Shown here in pieces: positions 21,059 to 30,395 of a DNA stretch of 64,000 nucleotides. Location: assembly GCF_003994485.1 (NCBI RefSeq), contig NZ_RZNJ01000004.1:124001-188000 (forward strand), read 5' to 3'. The notes beneath the pieces were generated by a model, which was not told the origin of the DNA, did not search any database, and saw only the letters and a program-made list of their open reading frames with translations. A program made the position numbers and the translations under genes. Each line of letters begins with the position of its first letter. Positions within the stretch are counted from its first letter, which is position 1. This stretch comes from Arsenicitalea aurantiaca. GTDB lineage: Bacteria; Pseudomonadota; Alphaproteobacteria; Rhizobiales; Devosiaceae.

Positions 21059-22138
21059 TCAGCCCGCTGCCCCGTCTTCGAGGAAGATGTGCACCCGCCG
21101 TGGATCGACGTGCGCGGTGACCGTACTCCCCCGCGCGACATCCTGCTGGCCATCGAGCGACACGGTCAGCGTCTGCCCGTCAGCCGTAGTGCCGTAGATC
21201 ATCGTTGCGCCACCGAGCTGCTCGACGAGATCGACCCTTAAATCCGCAAGCCTGAGCCCGTCCGCCTCAGAAAGGGAGATGTGCTCGGGACGGACCCCGA
21301 ACTGCACCGAACTGCCCGGCGTCGCCCGCACGGCCCGCGGCAGGATCATCCGGGTGCCCGCGACACTGAGGGCGCTGCCGACACCATCCACAGCTTCGAG
21401 GCGCGCTTCGAGGAAGTTCATCTTCGGGCTGCCGATGAAGCCGGCCACGAATTTGTTGCGCGGTGCGTTGTAGAGATCGAGCGGGGCACCGACCTGCTCG
21501 ACATGGCCGCCATTGAGCACGACGATCGTATCGGCCATCGTCATGGCCTCCACCTGGTCGTGCGTGACGTAGATCATGGTGTTGCCCAGCTCGCGATGGA
21601 GCTTTGCGATCTCCACGCGCATCTGCACCCGCAATTCGGCATCGAGATTGGAGAGCGGCTCGTCGAACAGGAAGATCCGCGGCTCCCGCACGATGGCGCG
21701 CCCGATGGCGACGCGCTGGCGCTGCCCGCCTGAAAGCTGCTTCGGCTTGCGCTCGAGTAGCGGAACGATCCGCAGGATCTCCGCTGCGCGCATCACGCGC
21801 GGCCTGATCTCGGCGTCCTTCAGGCCTGCCGTCTCGAGCCCGAAGGCGAGGTTCTTGTAGACCGACATATGCGGATAAAGGGCATAGGACTGGAAGACCA
21901 TCGCAATGCCGCGCCGCGCCGCGGGCACCTGGTTCATCCGCTCCCCGTCGATCAACATGTCCCCGCCACTGATCGGCTCGAGCCCGGCAATCATCCGCAG
22001 CAAGGTAGATTTGCCGCAGCCCGAGGGCCCGACGAAGACGACGAACTGGCCGGGCACGATTTCGAGATCCACCCCGTGGATGACTTCGACCTCGCCATAG
22101 CGCTTGACGATCTTGGTGAGGGTGACGCTGGTCGCCAT
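21059..22138 (-). CDS. Sugar ABC transporter ATP-binding protein (UgpC/MsmK type)
   Basis: ATPase of a carbohydrate importer. The 359 residues include Walker A GPSGCGKST (about 36-44), signature LSGGQRQRVAIGRAI, Walker B IFLFDEPLSNLDAELR, the switch histidine in YVTHDQVEAM and a C-terminal TOBE region (FGVRPEHISL). It is the promoter-distal gene of the operon running from the binding protein at 27359 and probably energises the two permeases there. Confidence 0.93.
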   Translation of the reverse strand: MATSVTLTKIVKRYGEVEVIHGVDLEIVPGQFVVFVGPSGCGKSTLLRMIAGLEPISGGDMLIDGERMNQVPAARRGIAMVFQSYALYPHMSVYKNLAFGLETAGLKDAEIRPRVMRAAEILRIVPLLERKPKQLSGGQRQRVAIGRAIVREPRIFLFDEPLSNLDAELRVQMRVEIAKLHRELGNTMIYVTHDQVEAMTMADTIVVLNGGHVEQVGAPLDLYNAPRNKFVAGFIGSPKMNFLEARLEAVDGVGSALSVAGTRMILPRAVRATPGSSVQFGVRPEHISLSEADGLRLADLRVDLVEQLGGATMIYGTTADGQTLTVSLDGQQDVARGSTVTAHVDPRRVHIFLEDGAAG

Positions 22139-22147
22139 GCTCTCTCC

Positions 22148-23221
22148 TCAGGCGCCCGCAGGCAGCCAGCTGCGATATTTGGGATGGTCGGGGCCGATGG
22201 GCAGGGTGACCTCGCTGCGCGTTTCGGCAGAGTGATAGAAGGCCGTGACCAGTTCGAGCGCGCGCCGCGCATCCGCACTCGTTACCGGCAAGGGGCCGCC
22301 GGTTGCGATGGCTTCGTGAAAGAGCCGCATCTGGGTTTCGAACCGGGGCGCCACCGGCTGCCAGTCCGCGAGGAGGGCGTCGATCTGCGCTGCTACCGCC
22401 TCATTGGCCGGAATGATCGTCCATGGCTTTGCGCCCGGCGAATAGGGCGCGTGATCGCTTTCGAAGGTCACGTTTTCAAAGCAGAGCCGGAGCCTGCTGA
22501 TCTCGTCCTGATTGCCGAGCGTCGCGGTCAGTGAGACGAGCGCGCCGCTTTCCATGAGGCAGGACGCGCTGACGCAGTCTTCCACCTCGATAGGGTTCAC
22601 GCGGGTCGCAACCCGGCCGAAAACGCCAGCGATTGGACCCATCAGATAATTCATCAGGTCATGGATGTGGATTGCGTGCCCCATCAAGACGCCGCCCAGC
22701 TCGGTTTTCCATTTGCCGCGCCATGGCACTGCATAATAGTCCGCGCCGCGCCGCCAGAAGGTTTCGGCGGTGCCGACATAGGGTTTTCCGGCAATCCCCG
22801 CCTCGAGGATGGCCTTGACCCGTGCGATGCCGTCTCCGAACCGGTACTGAAAGATGGGCATCAGCCGCCCGGCCGCCTCCGCCTCGGCAGCCATCACCGC
22901 ATCGAGATCGGCGAGCGATCCGACGAGCGGCTTCTCGCAAACGACATGCTTGCCGGCCGCAAGGCTCTTGAGGATCTGTTCGTAATGCACCGAGGGCGGA
23001 GTACAGATGTCGATGACGTCGATGCCATCATCGGCAAGGAGAACATCGAGAGAGGTCTCGCGCCTCGCAATCCCGAAGGCATCCCCCAGATCATCCATGC
23101 GCCTGGGATCGAGATCGCAGAGCGCGGCAGCCTCGAAGAGCGACGCGTTGCTGAGATAGCCCTCGGTGATGTGACTGCGCCCGATGCCGCAGCCGATGAC
23201 GGCGACGCGCAGGCGGCTCAT
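22148..23221 (-). CDS. Gfo/Idh/MocA family oxidoreductase
   Basis: NAD(P)-dependent sugar or sugar-derivative dehydrogenase. The 357-residue protein starts with a Rossmann motif (RVAVIGCGIGRSHITEGY) and carries the catalytic CEKPLVG lysine motif and GHAIHIHDLMNYLMG. An upstream in-frame extension overlaps the next gene in another frame and is rejected; ATG 23221 overlaps its neighbour's stop by four bases. The substrate is unknown; the transporter context points to a carbohydrate. Confidence 0.9.
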   Translation of the reverse strand: MSRLRVAVIGCGIGRSHITEGYLSNASLFEAAALCDLDPRRMDDLGDAFGIARRETSLDVLLADDGIDVIDICTPPSVHYEQILKSLAAGKHVVCEKPLVGSLADLDAVMAAEAEAAGRLMPIFQYRFGDGIARVKAILEAGIAGKPYVGTAETFWRRGADYYAVPWRGKWKTELGGVLMGHAIHIHDLMNYLMGPIAGVFGRVATRVNPIEVEDCVSASCLMESGALVSLTATLGNQDEISRLRLCFENVTFESDHAPYSPGAKPWTIIPANEAVAAQIDALLADWQPVAPRFETQMRLFHEAIATGGPLPVTSADARRALELVTAFYHSAETRSEVTLPIGPDHPKYRSWLPAGA

Positions 23222-24234
23222 TGCTGCCACTCGGTGCCGGCTTCGGCCATCTGCTGGGCCGTGAGCGCGAGCTCCATGGCCTTGAAGCAATGGGCCTGGC
23301 TCATCGCGGTTTCGGTCCGGTTCTCGATGTCGGCAAGCAATTGCCGGCCGTAGGGCAGCTCGGTATCCGAGCAATCGATGCGCGATATGCCCTCGTGATT
23401 GACGAGGATCAGGTGATCGATCCCCTCCCGCCCTGTGACGTCGATATATTTCCGAAGCTCGATATAGCCATCGGTCCCCAGAATGGTGAGCCGTCCGTCG
23501 CCCCAAATGGGCAGACCCTTGGGAGTAAACCAGTCCACGCGGACATAGCCCGTCGTGCGCGGCGTGCGCAGATGGATGTCGCCGATATCCTGCAGGCCCG
23601 GATGCTCGGGATGCGCACGATTGGCAACGGTCGCCGAAATCACTTCCGCTTCGATCGTGCCCGAAAAGAAGAGGAACTGCTCGCACTGGTGCGAGGCAAT
23701 ATCGGTCAGGATCCCGCCATAGCGCTGGCGTTCGAAGAACCACGGCGCGCGTTTGCCATTGCTGAGCGAATGTGGCCCGAGCCCAACCGTATGGAGCACC
23801 TCGCCGATCGCGCCCTCTGCAACGAGTTCGCCCGCGCGCACGGTCGAGCGGGTCTCGAAATGCTCCGAGTAGCAGACCGAATAGATCCGGCCGGTCTCGG
23901 CCTGGACCGCACGCAGCTCGGCGAGCTGATCAAGGCTCGTCATGCCCGGCTTGTCGACCATGAAATCCTTGCCCGCGCGCATCGCCGAGAGCCCGATTGC
24001 AGCCCGGTCCCCGGGGATCGCGGCCGAAACGACGAGGGCAAGCGCCGGATCCTCGAGGATGGCGCGCGGATCGGCAACGCGACGGGCTTCGGGGTAGCGG
24101 GCGGAAAAAGCCTCGGCCAGATCGTCTTCGGGCGCGTGGAAGGCGGTAAAGCGTGCGCCGGCCCTCAACAGGCAGTCCACCTGCCCGAAGACATGACCGT
24201 GATTGATGCCGATGACGCCGAAACTGATGCTCAT
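23218..24234 (-). CDS. Gfo/Idh/MocA family oxidoreductase
   Basis: A second family member of 338 residues, divergent from the first. It starts MSISFGVIGINHGHVFGQVDCLL, has a DKPGMTSLDQL motif in place of EKP, and ASHQCEQFLFF in the C-terminal domain. The histidine-rich start (NHGH) is typical of a clade often annotated as myo-inositol/scyllo-inositol or unknown sugar dehydrogenases. Its ATG 24234 is the only one that keeps the Rossmann glycine motif at the N-terminus. Confidence 0.88.
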   Translation of the reverse strand: MSISFGVIGINHGHVFGQVDCLLRAGARFTAFHAPEDDLAEAFSARYPEARRVADPRAILEDPALALVVSAAIPGDRAAIGLSAMRAGKDFMVDKPGMTSLDQLAELRAVQAETGRIYSVCYSEHFETRSTVRAGELVAEGAIGEVLHTVGLGPHSLSNGKRAPWFFERQRYGGILTDIASHQCEQFLFFSGTIEAEVISATVANRAHPEHPGLQDIGDIHLRTPRTTGYVRVDWFTPKGLPIWGDGRLTILGTDGYIELRKYIDVTGREGIDHLILVNHEGISRIDCSDTELPYGRQLLADIENRTETAMSQAHCFKAMELALTAQQMAEAGTEWQQ

Positions 24235-24251
24235 GCTGATGTTCCCGAGGC

Positions 24252-25136
24252 TCAGCGCTTCATGCCGGTAGTGGCGATGCCCTCGATGAGGAGACGCTGG
24301 AAGAAAAGGAAGAAAAAGAAGACCGGTACGAGGCTGAGCGTCGACATGGCGAAGAGCCCGCCCCAGTCGCTCTGCGCGCTCGAATCCACAAAGCTGCGGA
24401 GCCCCAACTGGACAGTGTAGGAGCGCATGTCGTTGAGGTAGATGAGCGGCCCGAAGAAATCGTCCCAGGTCCAGATGAAAGTGAAGATCGCCGCGGTTGC
24501 GAGCACGGGCATCGAGAGCGGCAGCATGATCTTCCAGTAGATGCGCCAGGGGCCGCACCCGTCCATCATCGCCGCCTCATCGAGTTCGCGCGGTATGCCG
24601 CGGAAGAACTGCACCATGAGGAAGATGAAGAACGCGTCCGCTGCGAGGAATTTCGGCACCACGAGCGGCAGGATGGTGTTGACCCAGCCCAGATTGAGAA
24701 AGAGCACGTATTGGGGGATGAGGGTCACGTGATAGGGCAGCATCAGCGTGCCCAGCATGAGCGCGAACCAGAACCGCCGCCCTGCGAAATCGAGCCGCGC
24801 GAAGGCAAAGGCGGCAAGCGAGCACGCGATCAGATTCCCTACAATCGAGAGCGTCGCGATGACGAACGAATTCCAGAAGAACGTGCCAAAGCTGATGCGC
24901 AAGCCGAACCACCCGCGCACATAGGATGAAAAGTCGATCGCCGATGGGATGATCGAGCCGGACTGGAAGATCTCGGTCTGTGGGCGCACCGATGCGGCGA
25001 GCATCCAGATGAGCGGGTAGAGCATCAGGATCGAGCAGGCGATCAGGACGGCATGAATGCTGATCGAGAGGATGCGACGCGCGAGGCGGTTCTCCCCGCC
25101 CCGCACCACGCTCAGGCGATGCGGTTCAGTCGTCAT
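24252..25136 (-). CDS. Carbohydrate ABC transporter permease (MalG/UgpE type)
   Basis: Inner-membrane permease of 294 residues with six predicted helices and the EAA loop ELDEAAMMDGCGPWRIYWKIMLPLSMP. It overlaps the partner permease by 11 bases and belongs to the same CUT1-type importer. Confidence 0.93.
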   Translation of the reverse strand: MTTEPHRLSVVRGGENRLARRILSISIHAVLIACSILMLYPLIWMLAASVRPQTEIFQSGSIIPSAIDFSSYVRGWFGLRISFGTFFWNSFVIATLSIVGNLIACSLAAFAFARLDFAGRRFWFALMLGTLMLPYHVTLIPQYVLFLNLGWVNTILPLVVPKFLAADAFFIFLMVQFFRGIPRELDEAAMMDGCGPWRIYWKIMLPLSMPVLATAAIFTFIWTWDDFFGPLIYLNDMRSYTVQLGLRSFVDSSAQSDWGGLFAMSTLSLVPVFFFFLFFQRLLIEGIATTGMKR

Positions 25137-26070
25137 AATGCACCCAGAACTTCGAGGTCAGGAAGGCAAAGCCGGTAAAGAGCGCAACGATGACCACGAG
25201 CACCCAGGCGAGCGCTGAGGCGTAGCCCATGCGGAAATAGGCAAAGGCCTCCTGGTAGAGATAGAGCGTGTAGAAAAGCGTGGAGTTGATCGGCCCGCCG
25301 GTGCCGCCCGAAATGATGAAGGCGGGGGTAAAGGCCTTGAACGCCTCGATGGTCTGGACGACCGCGTTAAAGAAGATGACCGGGGTCAGCAGCGGCAGGG
25401 TGATCTTGTAGAATTGGCGCCAGCGCGAGGCGCCATCGAGGCTCGCGGCCTCATACATGTCGGCAGGGATCTGGCGCAGGCCCGCAAGGAAGATGATCAT
25501 CGGGGACCCGAACTGCCAGACGCTGAGCACGATCAGCGTCCAGAGCGAATAGTTGGGGTTGGAGATCCAGCTCGGCCCGACAATCCCGAAATTGGCGAGG
25601 AACATGTTGACGAGCCCATCGGCGGCGAAAAGCTGCCGCCAGAGCACGGCGATCGCCACCGACGCGCCCAGCAACGAGGGCAGATAGAAGACCGCCCGGT
25701 AGAGCGGCAGGCCCCGCATGCCGCGATTGAGCGCAACGGCCACCAGCAGGGCGAAGCAGAGTTTCAACGGTACCGAGAACAGGACGAAGGAGAATGTCAC
25801 GCGCATGGACGCAGCGAATTTCGGGTCCGCCGTGACCATGCGCACATAGTTGGCCGTGCCCACCCAGACGGGCTCGCGCAGCAGGTCGAAATTGGTAAAG
25901 GAGAGATAGAGCGAAATCAGCGCAGGCCCGAGCGTCAGGCCGAAAAAGCCGATGAGCCAAGGCACAAGAAACATATAGCCCGCCCCGTTGCGCTCCCAGA
26001 AGCGGGAGAGCACGGAGCGGTTGGCGCGCCCGGCAGCGATGTCGATCGAAGCGTCCGCGCGCGCCGTCAT
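25126..26070 (-). CDS. Carbohydrate ABC transporter permease (MalF/UgpA type)
   Basis: Permease of 314 residues with six helices and the EAA loop DMYEAASLDGASRWRQFYKITLPLLTP. It lies two bases after the binding-protein stop. Confidence 0.93.
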   Translation of the reverse strand: MTARADASIDIAAGRANRSVLSRFWERNGAGYMFLVPWLIGFFGLTLGPALISLYLSFTNFDLLREPVWVGTANYVRMVTADPKFAASMRVTFSFVLFSVPLKLCFALLVAVALNRGMRGLPLYRAVFYLPSLLGASVAIAVLWRQLFAADGLVNMFLANFGIVGPSWISNPNYSLWTLIVLSVWQFGSPMIIFLAGLRQIPADMYEAASLDGASRWRQFYKITLPLLTPVIFFNAVVQTIEAFKAFTPAFIISGGTGGPINSTLFYTLYLYQEAFAYFRMGYASALAWVLVVIVALFTGFAFLTSKFWVHYDD

Positions 26071-26072
26071 CG

Positions 26073-27359
26073 TCAGCCCCGGGCCAGGATGCCGGCGGCT
26101 TCGTCGATGAAGGCCGGGCCGGCGGCTTCGGGCGTCGTCGCGCCGAAAGCGATTTCCTCCGACACGCGACGAAGCGCGAAGTCGACCTCGCCCGCACCGG
26201 CCGGTGGCGGCGGTGGCAGCGCCCCGGCGAGATCACCGAGGCCCGCGACATAGGCGACGGCGCGCTGGCCCAGCTCGTCCAGCGTCGGGGTCAGCGCATC
26301 GCGCACCGCCGCGGATTCCGGCACCCCACGCTCGACACCAAGCACGGCTGCCGCCTCGGGATTGTTGACGAAGAAATCGATGAACGCCACTGCGCCTTCG
26401 GGATTGGCGGCCTGGGAGGCCACCGAAAAGAACATCGACGGCTTGCGGTAATGGCCGCCCGAACCATCTGCGCCGACGCGGGGATAGTTGCTGAGCGTGA
26501 TGGGCTCGGGATTGATCGCCTGATACCCCACGAGCTGGTTGGAATGGGCAAAGGACGTCGCGGCGCGCCCCAGGCTCACCATGCCCGTCTCGATCGTATA
26601 CTGGTCGAGCGCCTGCACGTCGGGCGGCACCGTCGCGCCAGCGGCGCGCATGTCGGCCCACATCTGGAACCACTCGGTCACGTCCGCGGCATCGAAGCCG
26701 AGCTGCTCGTCTGCCGTGTAGAGCGCCTTGCCGCGCTGACGCAGCCAGTTCTCAAAGAGCGGCTCCACACCAGAGCCATCTGCCGTTCCGGCATAGTTCT
26801 GACGCGGCGTCGCCTGGGAGAATTCCGTCATGGCCGCCGCGAACTCTTCCCAGGTCGTATCGGGCCCGGGAAGGTCCATGCCGACTTCCTCGAAAGCAGC
26901 GACGTTCAGCATCAAGGCCGATGAATTGGCCCCGAGGCTAATGCCGTAGAGCGAACCATCGACGCTGCCGCCCTCGATCTGGGCCTGATCGAAATCATCG
27001 ACGTGCAACGCTTCGCCGCGATAGCCCTCGAGAGGGGCGAGTGCGCCGCGCCGCGCATATTCGAAGAGATAACGATAATCCATCTGGATGACGTCAGGGG
27101 CATTGCCGCCTGCGGTCTGGGTGGCCACGCGCGGCCAGTAATCACCCCAGCCAAGGAACTCGCCATCGACCGTCATGCCCGAGTTTGCCGCTTCGAAGAG
27201 GTCGGCCACCGCAAAAGTGCGATCGGCACGATCCTGGCTGCCCCACCACAGGAGGCGGAGCCGATCGGCCTGTGCGAAAGCCGGACGGACGCCGGTGGCG
27301 CCAAGCGCCGCAAGCGCGGCACTGCCGATGAGGAATGAACGTCTGTTGGTCATGACCAT
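26073..27359 (-). CDS. Sugar ABC transporter extracellular solute-binding protein
   Basis: Family-1 binding protein of 428 residues that captures a sugar in the periplasm. It begins with a twin-arginine type signal (TNRRSFLIGSAALAALGATG ... AFAQA) and continues LRLLWWGSQDRADRTF, then DVIQMDYRYLFEYARRG. ATG 27359 has AGGGAGGAG five bases upstream; ATG 27353 is an alternative. It is the first gene of the operon SBP-permease-permease-Gfo/Idh-Gfo/Idh-ATPase. Its promoter region carries one of three related operator-like palindromes (27491-27506). Confidence 0.92.
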   Translation of the reverse strand: MVMTNRRSFLIGSAALAALGATGVRPAFAQADRLRLLWWGSQDRADRTFAVADLFEAANSGMTVDGEFLGWGDYWPRVATQTAGGNAPDVIQMDYRYLFEYARRGALAPLEGYRGEALHVDDFDQAQIEGGSVDGSLYGISLGANSSALMLNVAAFEEVGMDLPGPDTTWEEFAAAMTEFSQATPRQNYAGTADGSGVEPLFENWLRQRGKALYTADEQLGFDAADVTEWFQMWADMRAAGATVPPDVQALDQYTIETGMVSLGRAATSFAHSNQLVGYQAINPEPITLSNYPRVGADGSGGHYRKPSMFFSVASQAANPEGAVAFIDFFVNNPEAAAVLGVERGVPESAAVRDALTPTLDELGQRAVAYVAGLGDLAGALPPPPPAGAGEVDFALRRVSEEIAFGATTPEAAGPAFIDEAAGILARG

Positions 27360-27490
27360 GGTCTCCTCCCTTTGGTCGTGCGCGGGCGCAGGAGCGCCCC
27401 GCGATAGCCCATGCCGGGCGGGCGCAAGCCTGCCGAGCATCCTCCCCTGGGGACCTGAGGGCCCGCGGATCTTGCGTCCGCTGAGCCATA

Positions 27491-27536
27491 AGTCACCATC
27501 TGGTTACATGACGCCAAAGCGCTAGCCTGCTGTCAA
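27491..27536 (-). promoter_or_regulatory. Promoter and operator of the sugar ABC operon
   Basis: On the minus strand a TTGACA -35 box (27531-27536) is followed about 17 bases later by a weak -10 (CGTCAT, about 27508-27513). The operator-like dyad GTCACC-atct-GGTTAC (27491-27506) lies at the expected start site. The same dyad, with the prefix TAAGT, occurs at 31519 and 32396. The -35 sits inside a hairpin (AGCCTGCT/AGCAGGCT, 27524-27543). Confidence 0.6.
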
Positions 27537-27584
27537 GCAGGCTCGTGTTCGCATTTTCGAGATTTGGTGGCTTGCGTCTTCCAT

Positions 27585-27597
27585 ACCACATTGTGGT
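27585..27597. other. Short perfect palindrome after the TetR gene
   Basis: ACCACA-t-TGTGGT lies six bases past the tetR-like stop. It could be a weak terminator or another regulator's site. Confidence 0.3.
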
Positions 27598-27602
27598 GGA
27601 GT

Positions 27603-28283
27603 TCAGGCACCCGTCTTTAAATAGTCGAGCACCATTTCGACGGCATGGGCTTCGCGTTCCTGCACCATGGCGATGTCCTCGAGATCGCGCGCGAAGATCA
27701 CCGACAGCGTCTTCATGTTGGAAACGTAGAAATAGCCCAGCGCCGCAACCGAAATGTAGAGCTGGATTGGATCGGCATCCCGCCTGAACAGACCTTTTTC
27801 GGCACCCCGGGCGATGATCGTCTCGATCTGGCCAACGAGCGGCGAATGCAGCGCCGGAATGTCGGGGAGCGTTTTCAGGAAGCGCGCATTTTCGAGGTTT
27901 TCCGTCGTCAGCAGCCGGGTGAACCAGGGATTGGCGAGGAAATGGCGAAAGGTGAAGCGCACCAACCGGTCCATCGCTTCGACGGGGCCGTATCGATCAA
28001 GGCTGAGCGCACGCTCGCCCCTCCGGATCTCCTGGTAGGCATCGAGGAGCACCGCGCAGTAGAGCTCCTCCTTATTGCCGAAATAGTGGTAGAGCAGCCG
28101 CTTGTTGGCCCCTGCCCGCTCGGCGATCGCATCGACGCGCGCACCCTCGAAGCCGCGCGCGCTGAATTCGGCGCGGCCGGCCGCAAGGATTTCCGCCTTG
28201 GTGCGCGCCGCGTTGCGACCGCGCCGCTCGCCGTCAGACGGAGCCCGCCCGGCCGGTGTTTCGGACGAAGAGGGCTCTGACAC
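27603..28283 (-). CDS. TetR family transcriptional regulator
   Basis: A 226-residue regulator. The HTH region reads RTKAEILAAGRAEFSARGFEGARVDAIAERAGANKRLLYHYFGNKEELY, a textbook TetR N-domain. It starts at GTG 28283 inside the last 50 bases of tctA, so it is probably co-transcribed and translationally coupled with tctCBA. Three matching palindromes upstream of the ABC, tctCBA and Gfo/Idh-DUF993 units make it the obvious local regulator, sensing an unknown ligand. Confidence 0.92.
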   Translation of the reverse strand: MSEPSSSETPAGRAPSDGERRGRNAARTKAEILAAGRAEFSARGFEGARVDAIAERAGANKRLLYHYFGNKEELYCAVLLDAYQEIRRGERALSLDRYGPVEAMDRLVRFTFRHFLANPWFTRLLTTENLENARFLKTLPDIPALHSPLVGQIETIIARGAEKGLFRRDADPIQLYISVAALGYFYVSNMKTLSVIFARDLEDIAMVQEREAHAVEMVLDYLKTGA

Positions 28284-29757
28284 GGGACGATACCGCCGGA
28301 ATGGACATCAGGATGGTGAAGACGATCGTCAAGCAGATAACAGCGCTGATCGGGCGCGTAAAGAAGGGGCTGGGATCGCCATTGGTGAGCAGCAGCCCGC
28401 GCCGCAGATTGAGATCGAGCAGATCGCCCAGGATGATGCCGAGCACCAGCGGGGCCATGGGGTACTTCATTTCGCGCAACAGGAAGCCGATGAGCCCGAA
28501 GGCGACCATGACGTAGACGTCGAACATGCGCTGCGTGATGGCAAAGGACCCGACAACGCAGAGGACGTAGACGATCGGCATCAGCCGCTCGCGCGGCACC
28601 ATGAGCACCGTCAGCAGCGGCCGGGTCAGCGAGAGGCCGAAGACGAGGATCGCCAAGGTGGAGAACAGAAGGATCGCCACGATCTGATAGAGAAACTGCG
28701 GGTTCTCCGTCATGAGCAGCGGGCCGGGCCGGATGCCGTGGATGAACATTGCGGCAATGAGCACCGCAGCCGCCGCAGAGCCGGGCAGGGCAAGCGTGAG
28801 GGTTGGGATCATCGCCCCCGGTACGACTGCGGAATTTCCGGTTTCGGCCGCGATCAACCCTTCCTGACTGCCGCGACCAAAGAGCTTGCGCTCCTTGCTC
28901 GCCCGCTTGGCCGCCGCATAGGACGCCCAGGCCCCGACATCTTCCCCGACGCCCGGCACGATGCCGACAAACGTGCCGATGACGCCCGAGCGCAGCGTCG
29001 TCTTCCAGTATTTGAGGACCTCTCCGAAGCGCGGGACGACCCGGTCGCCTGCGGTCACGACCCGCGCCTGTGCCCGGCGCTTCATCACCCCGAGGATTTC
29101 CGCGAACCCGAACGCCCCGACCATTGCCGGAATGAGATCGACCCCGCCGCCCAGCGCCGCGATGCCGAAGGTGAAGCGCTGGTGCGCGTGGAGGGTCTCC
29201 ATGCCGATCATCGCGATGAGAAGGCCCAGTATCCCGGCGATATAGCCCTTCAAGGGATCGTCCATCGCCGTCAGCTGGCCCGAAATGACGACGCCGAAAA
29301 GCGCGAGCCAGAAGAACTCATAGGTGCCAAAGCGCAGCGCCGCCTCGGCGAGGAGCGGCGCGATCAGCGCCAGAAAAAAGATGCCGACCACTGTGCCAAG
29401 GGCAGAGGATGTCGTCGCGAGCCCCATGGCCAGCCCCGCCTTGCCCTGCAGCGCCAGCGGATGCCCATCAAGCGTCGTCGCCGCCGAGGCAGGCGTGCCG
29501 GGAATGGCGAGGAGGATCGCCGTTCGGCTGCCGCCATAGATCGCCCCTGAGTAAAGACACATGAGGCACAGGATCGCCTGATCGGGCGACATCTTGTAGG
29601 TGAGGGTCACGAGAAGAGCGACGCCCATCGTGGCGGTGAGACCGGGCAATGCGCCGATGATGATGCCCAGAAGGGTAGCCCAGGCGATATTGAACAGCGA
29701 GACCGGGTTGAGGAAGTGTGTGATGCCGCCGAAAAGAAGCCCGAGGCCGTCAAACAT
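28234..29757 (-). CDS. Tripartite tricarboxylate transporter permease TctA
   Basis: Large membrane subunit (507 residues, about 11-12 helices) of a TTT-type importer. It shows the conserved GALPGLTATMGVALL, IYGGSRTAILLAIPGTPASAATTLDGHPLA and PGVGEDVGAWASY segments. The 3' end overlaps the TetR gene by 50 bases. The cargo is unknown; TTT systems carry carboxylates such as citrate, but the neighbours suggest a sugar acid. Confidence 0.93.
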   Translation of the reverse strand: MFDGLGLLFGGITHFLNPVSLFNIAWATLLGIIIGALPGLTATMGVALLVTLTYKMSPDQAILCLMCLYSGAIYGGSRTAILLAIPGTPASAATTLDGHPLALQGKAGLAMGLATTSSALGTVVGIFFLALIAPLLAEAALRFGTYEFFWLALFGVVISGQLTAMDDPLKGYIAGILGLLIAMIGMETLHAHQRFTFGIAALGGGVDLIPAMVGAFGFAEILGVMKRRAQARVVTAGDRVVPRFGEVLKYWKTTLRSGVIGTFVGIVPGVGEDVGAWASYAAAKRASKERKLFGRGSQEGLIAAETGNSAVVPGAMIPTLTLALPGSAAAAVLIAAMFIHGIRPGPLLMTENPQFLYQIVAILLFSTLAILVFGLSLTRPLLTVLMVPRERLMPIVYVLCVVGSFAITQRMFDVYVMVAFGLIGFLLREMKYPMAPLVLGIILGDLLDLNLRRGLLLTNGDPSPFFTRPISAVICLTIVFTILMSIPAVSSRVRALFVRNTGRAGSV

Positions 29758-29769
29758 GGATCAGCCTTT

Positions 29770-30330
29770 CTAGGGCAGGCGGACGAGGAACGCCCGCTCG
29801 AAAACGAGCGTGACGACGATCGCAGTAACGATGGCCAGCCCCACCGCCCAGGGCAGGCTCTCGAGGAGCGGGCGCCGCGGTTCGGCCAGCCAGACCTCGA
29901 AGACGAGGATGAAAGCTGCAACGAAGATCGCCGTCGCTGCCCAGAAGGGAACAAGACCGACAAGCCCGAGAGTGTAGATGAGCGCGAGCCCCGCGACCGC
30001 TCCGGCACGCAATGCCGCCTCGGATGTGAAGATGGAGCCGAGGGCCCGCCAGCCGCCGGGCGCGTGGGCTCGCGACGAGCGAAACGCCAGCACCCCGCCG
30101 CAGATTACGAGCGCAACGCTCAGAAGGCCCGGCACGAGGCCGGGGATCGTCATCGGATGGATGCGCCGTGCCTCGAGGCGCGGCATGGTCCATGAGGCAT
30201 AGAGGATCGCGACGCCCAAGACGACGAAAAAGAGGCCGGCAAGAAGATCCGCCCTCACCATGCGAGCCCCATCCTCCGCGTCCTGCCCGACCATATCGGG
30301 CCCAGCCGGGCCCGCCTCCCGATCATCCAT
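29770..30330 (-). CDS. Tripartite tricarboxylate transporter TctB family protein
   Basis: Small membrane subunit of 186 residues with four hydrophobic helices (LLAGLFFVVLGVAILYAS; MTIPGLVPGLLSVALVICGG; two more near the C-terminus). The start at ATG 30330 has an AGGAGG site five bases away, which decides it over ATG 30261 nearer the first helix. Confidence 0.88.
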   Translation of the reverse strand: MDDREAGPAGPDMVGQDAEDGARMVRADLLAGLFFVVLGVAILYASWTMPRLEARRIHPMTIPGLVPGLLSVALVICGGVLAFRSSRAHAPGGWRALGSIFTSEAALRAGAVAGLALIYTLGLVGLVPFWAATAIFVAAFILVFEVWLAEPRRPLLESLPWAVGLAIVTAIVVTLVFERAFLVRLP

Positions 30331-30353
30331 GCCAGCCTCCTCGGACGAAAAGA

Positions 30354-30381
30354 GGCCGCCGAACGCATGCGCCCGGCGGCC
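30354..30381 (-). terminator. Attenuator hairpin between tctC and tctB
   Basis: On the minus strand GGCCGCCG (30374-30381 side) pairs with CGGCGGCC (30354-30361 side) and is followed by TCTTTTCG. Such hairpins after a binding-protein gene usually raise its expression over that of the permease genes. Confidence 0.6.
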
Positions 30382-30395
30382 GGATTGGGCTTACC

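Noticed and set aside
22148-23743. Single long protein covering two Gfo/Idh genes
   Set aside because: The extra N-terminal part is out of frame with the second Gfo/Idh gene; each gene has its own Rossmann start and they overlap by ATGA.
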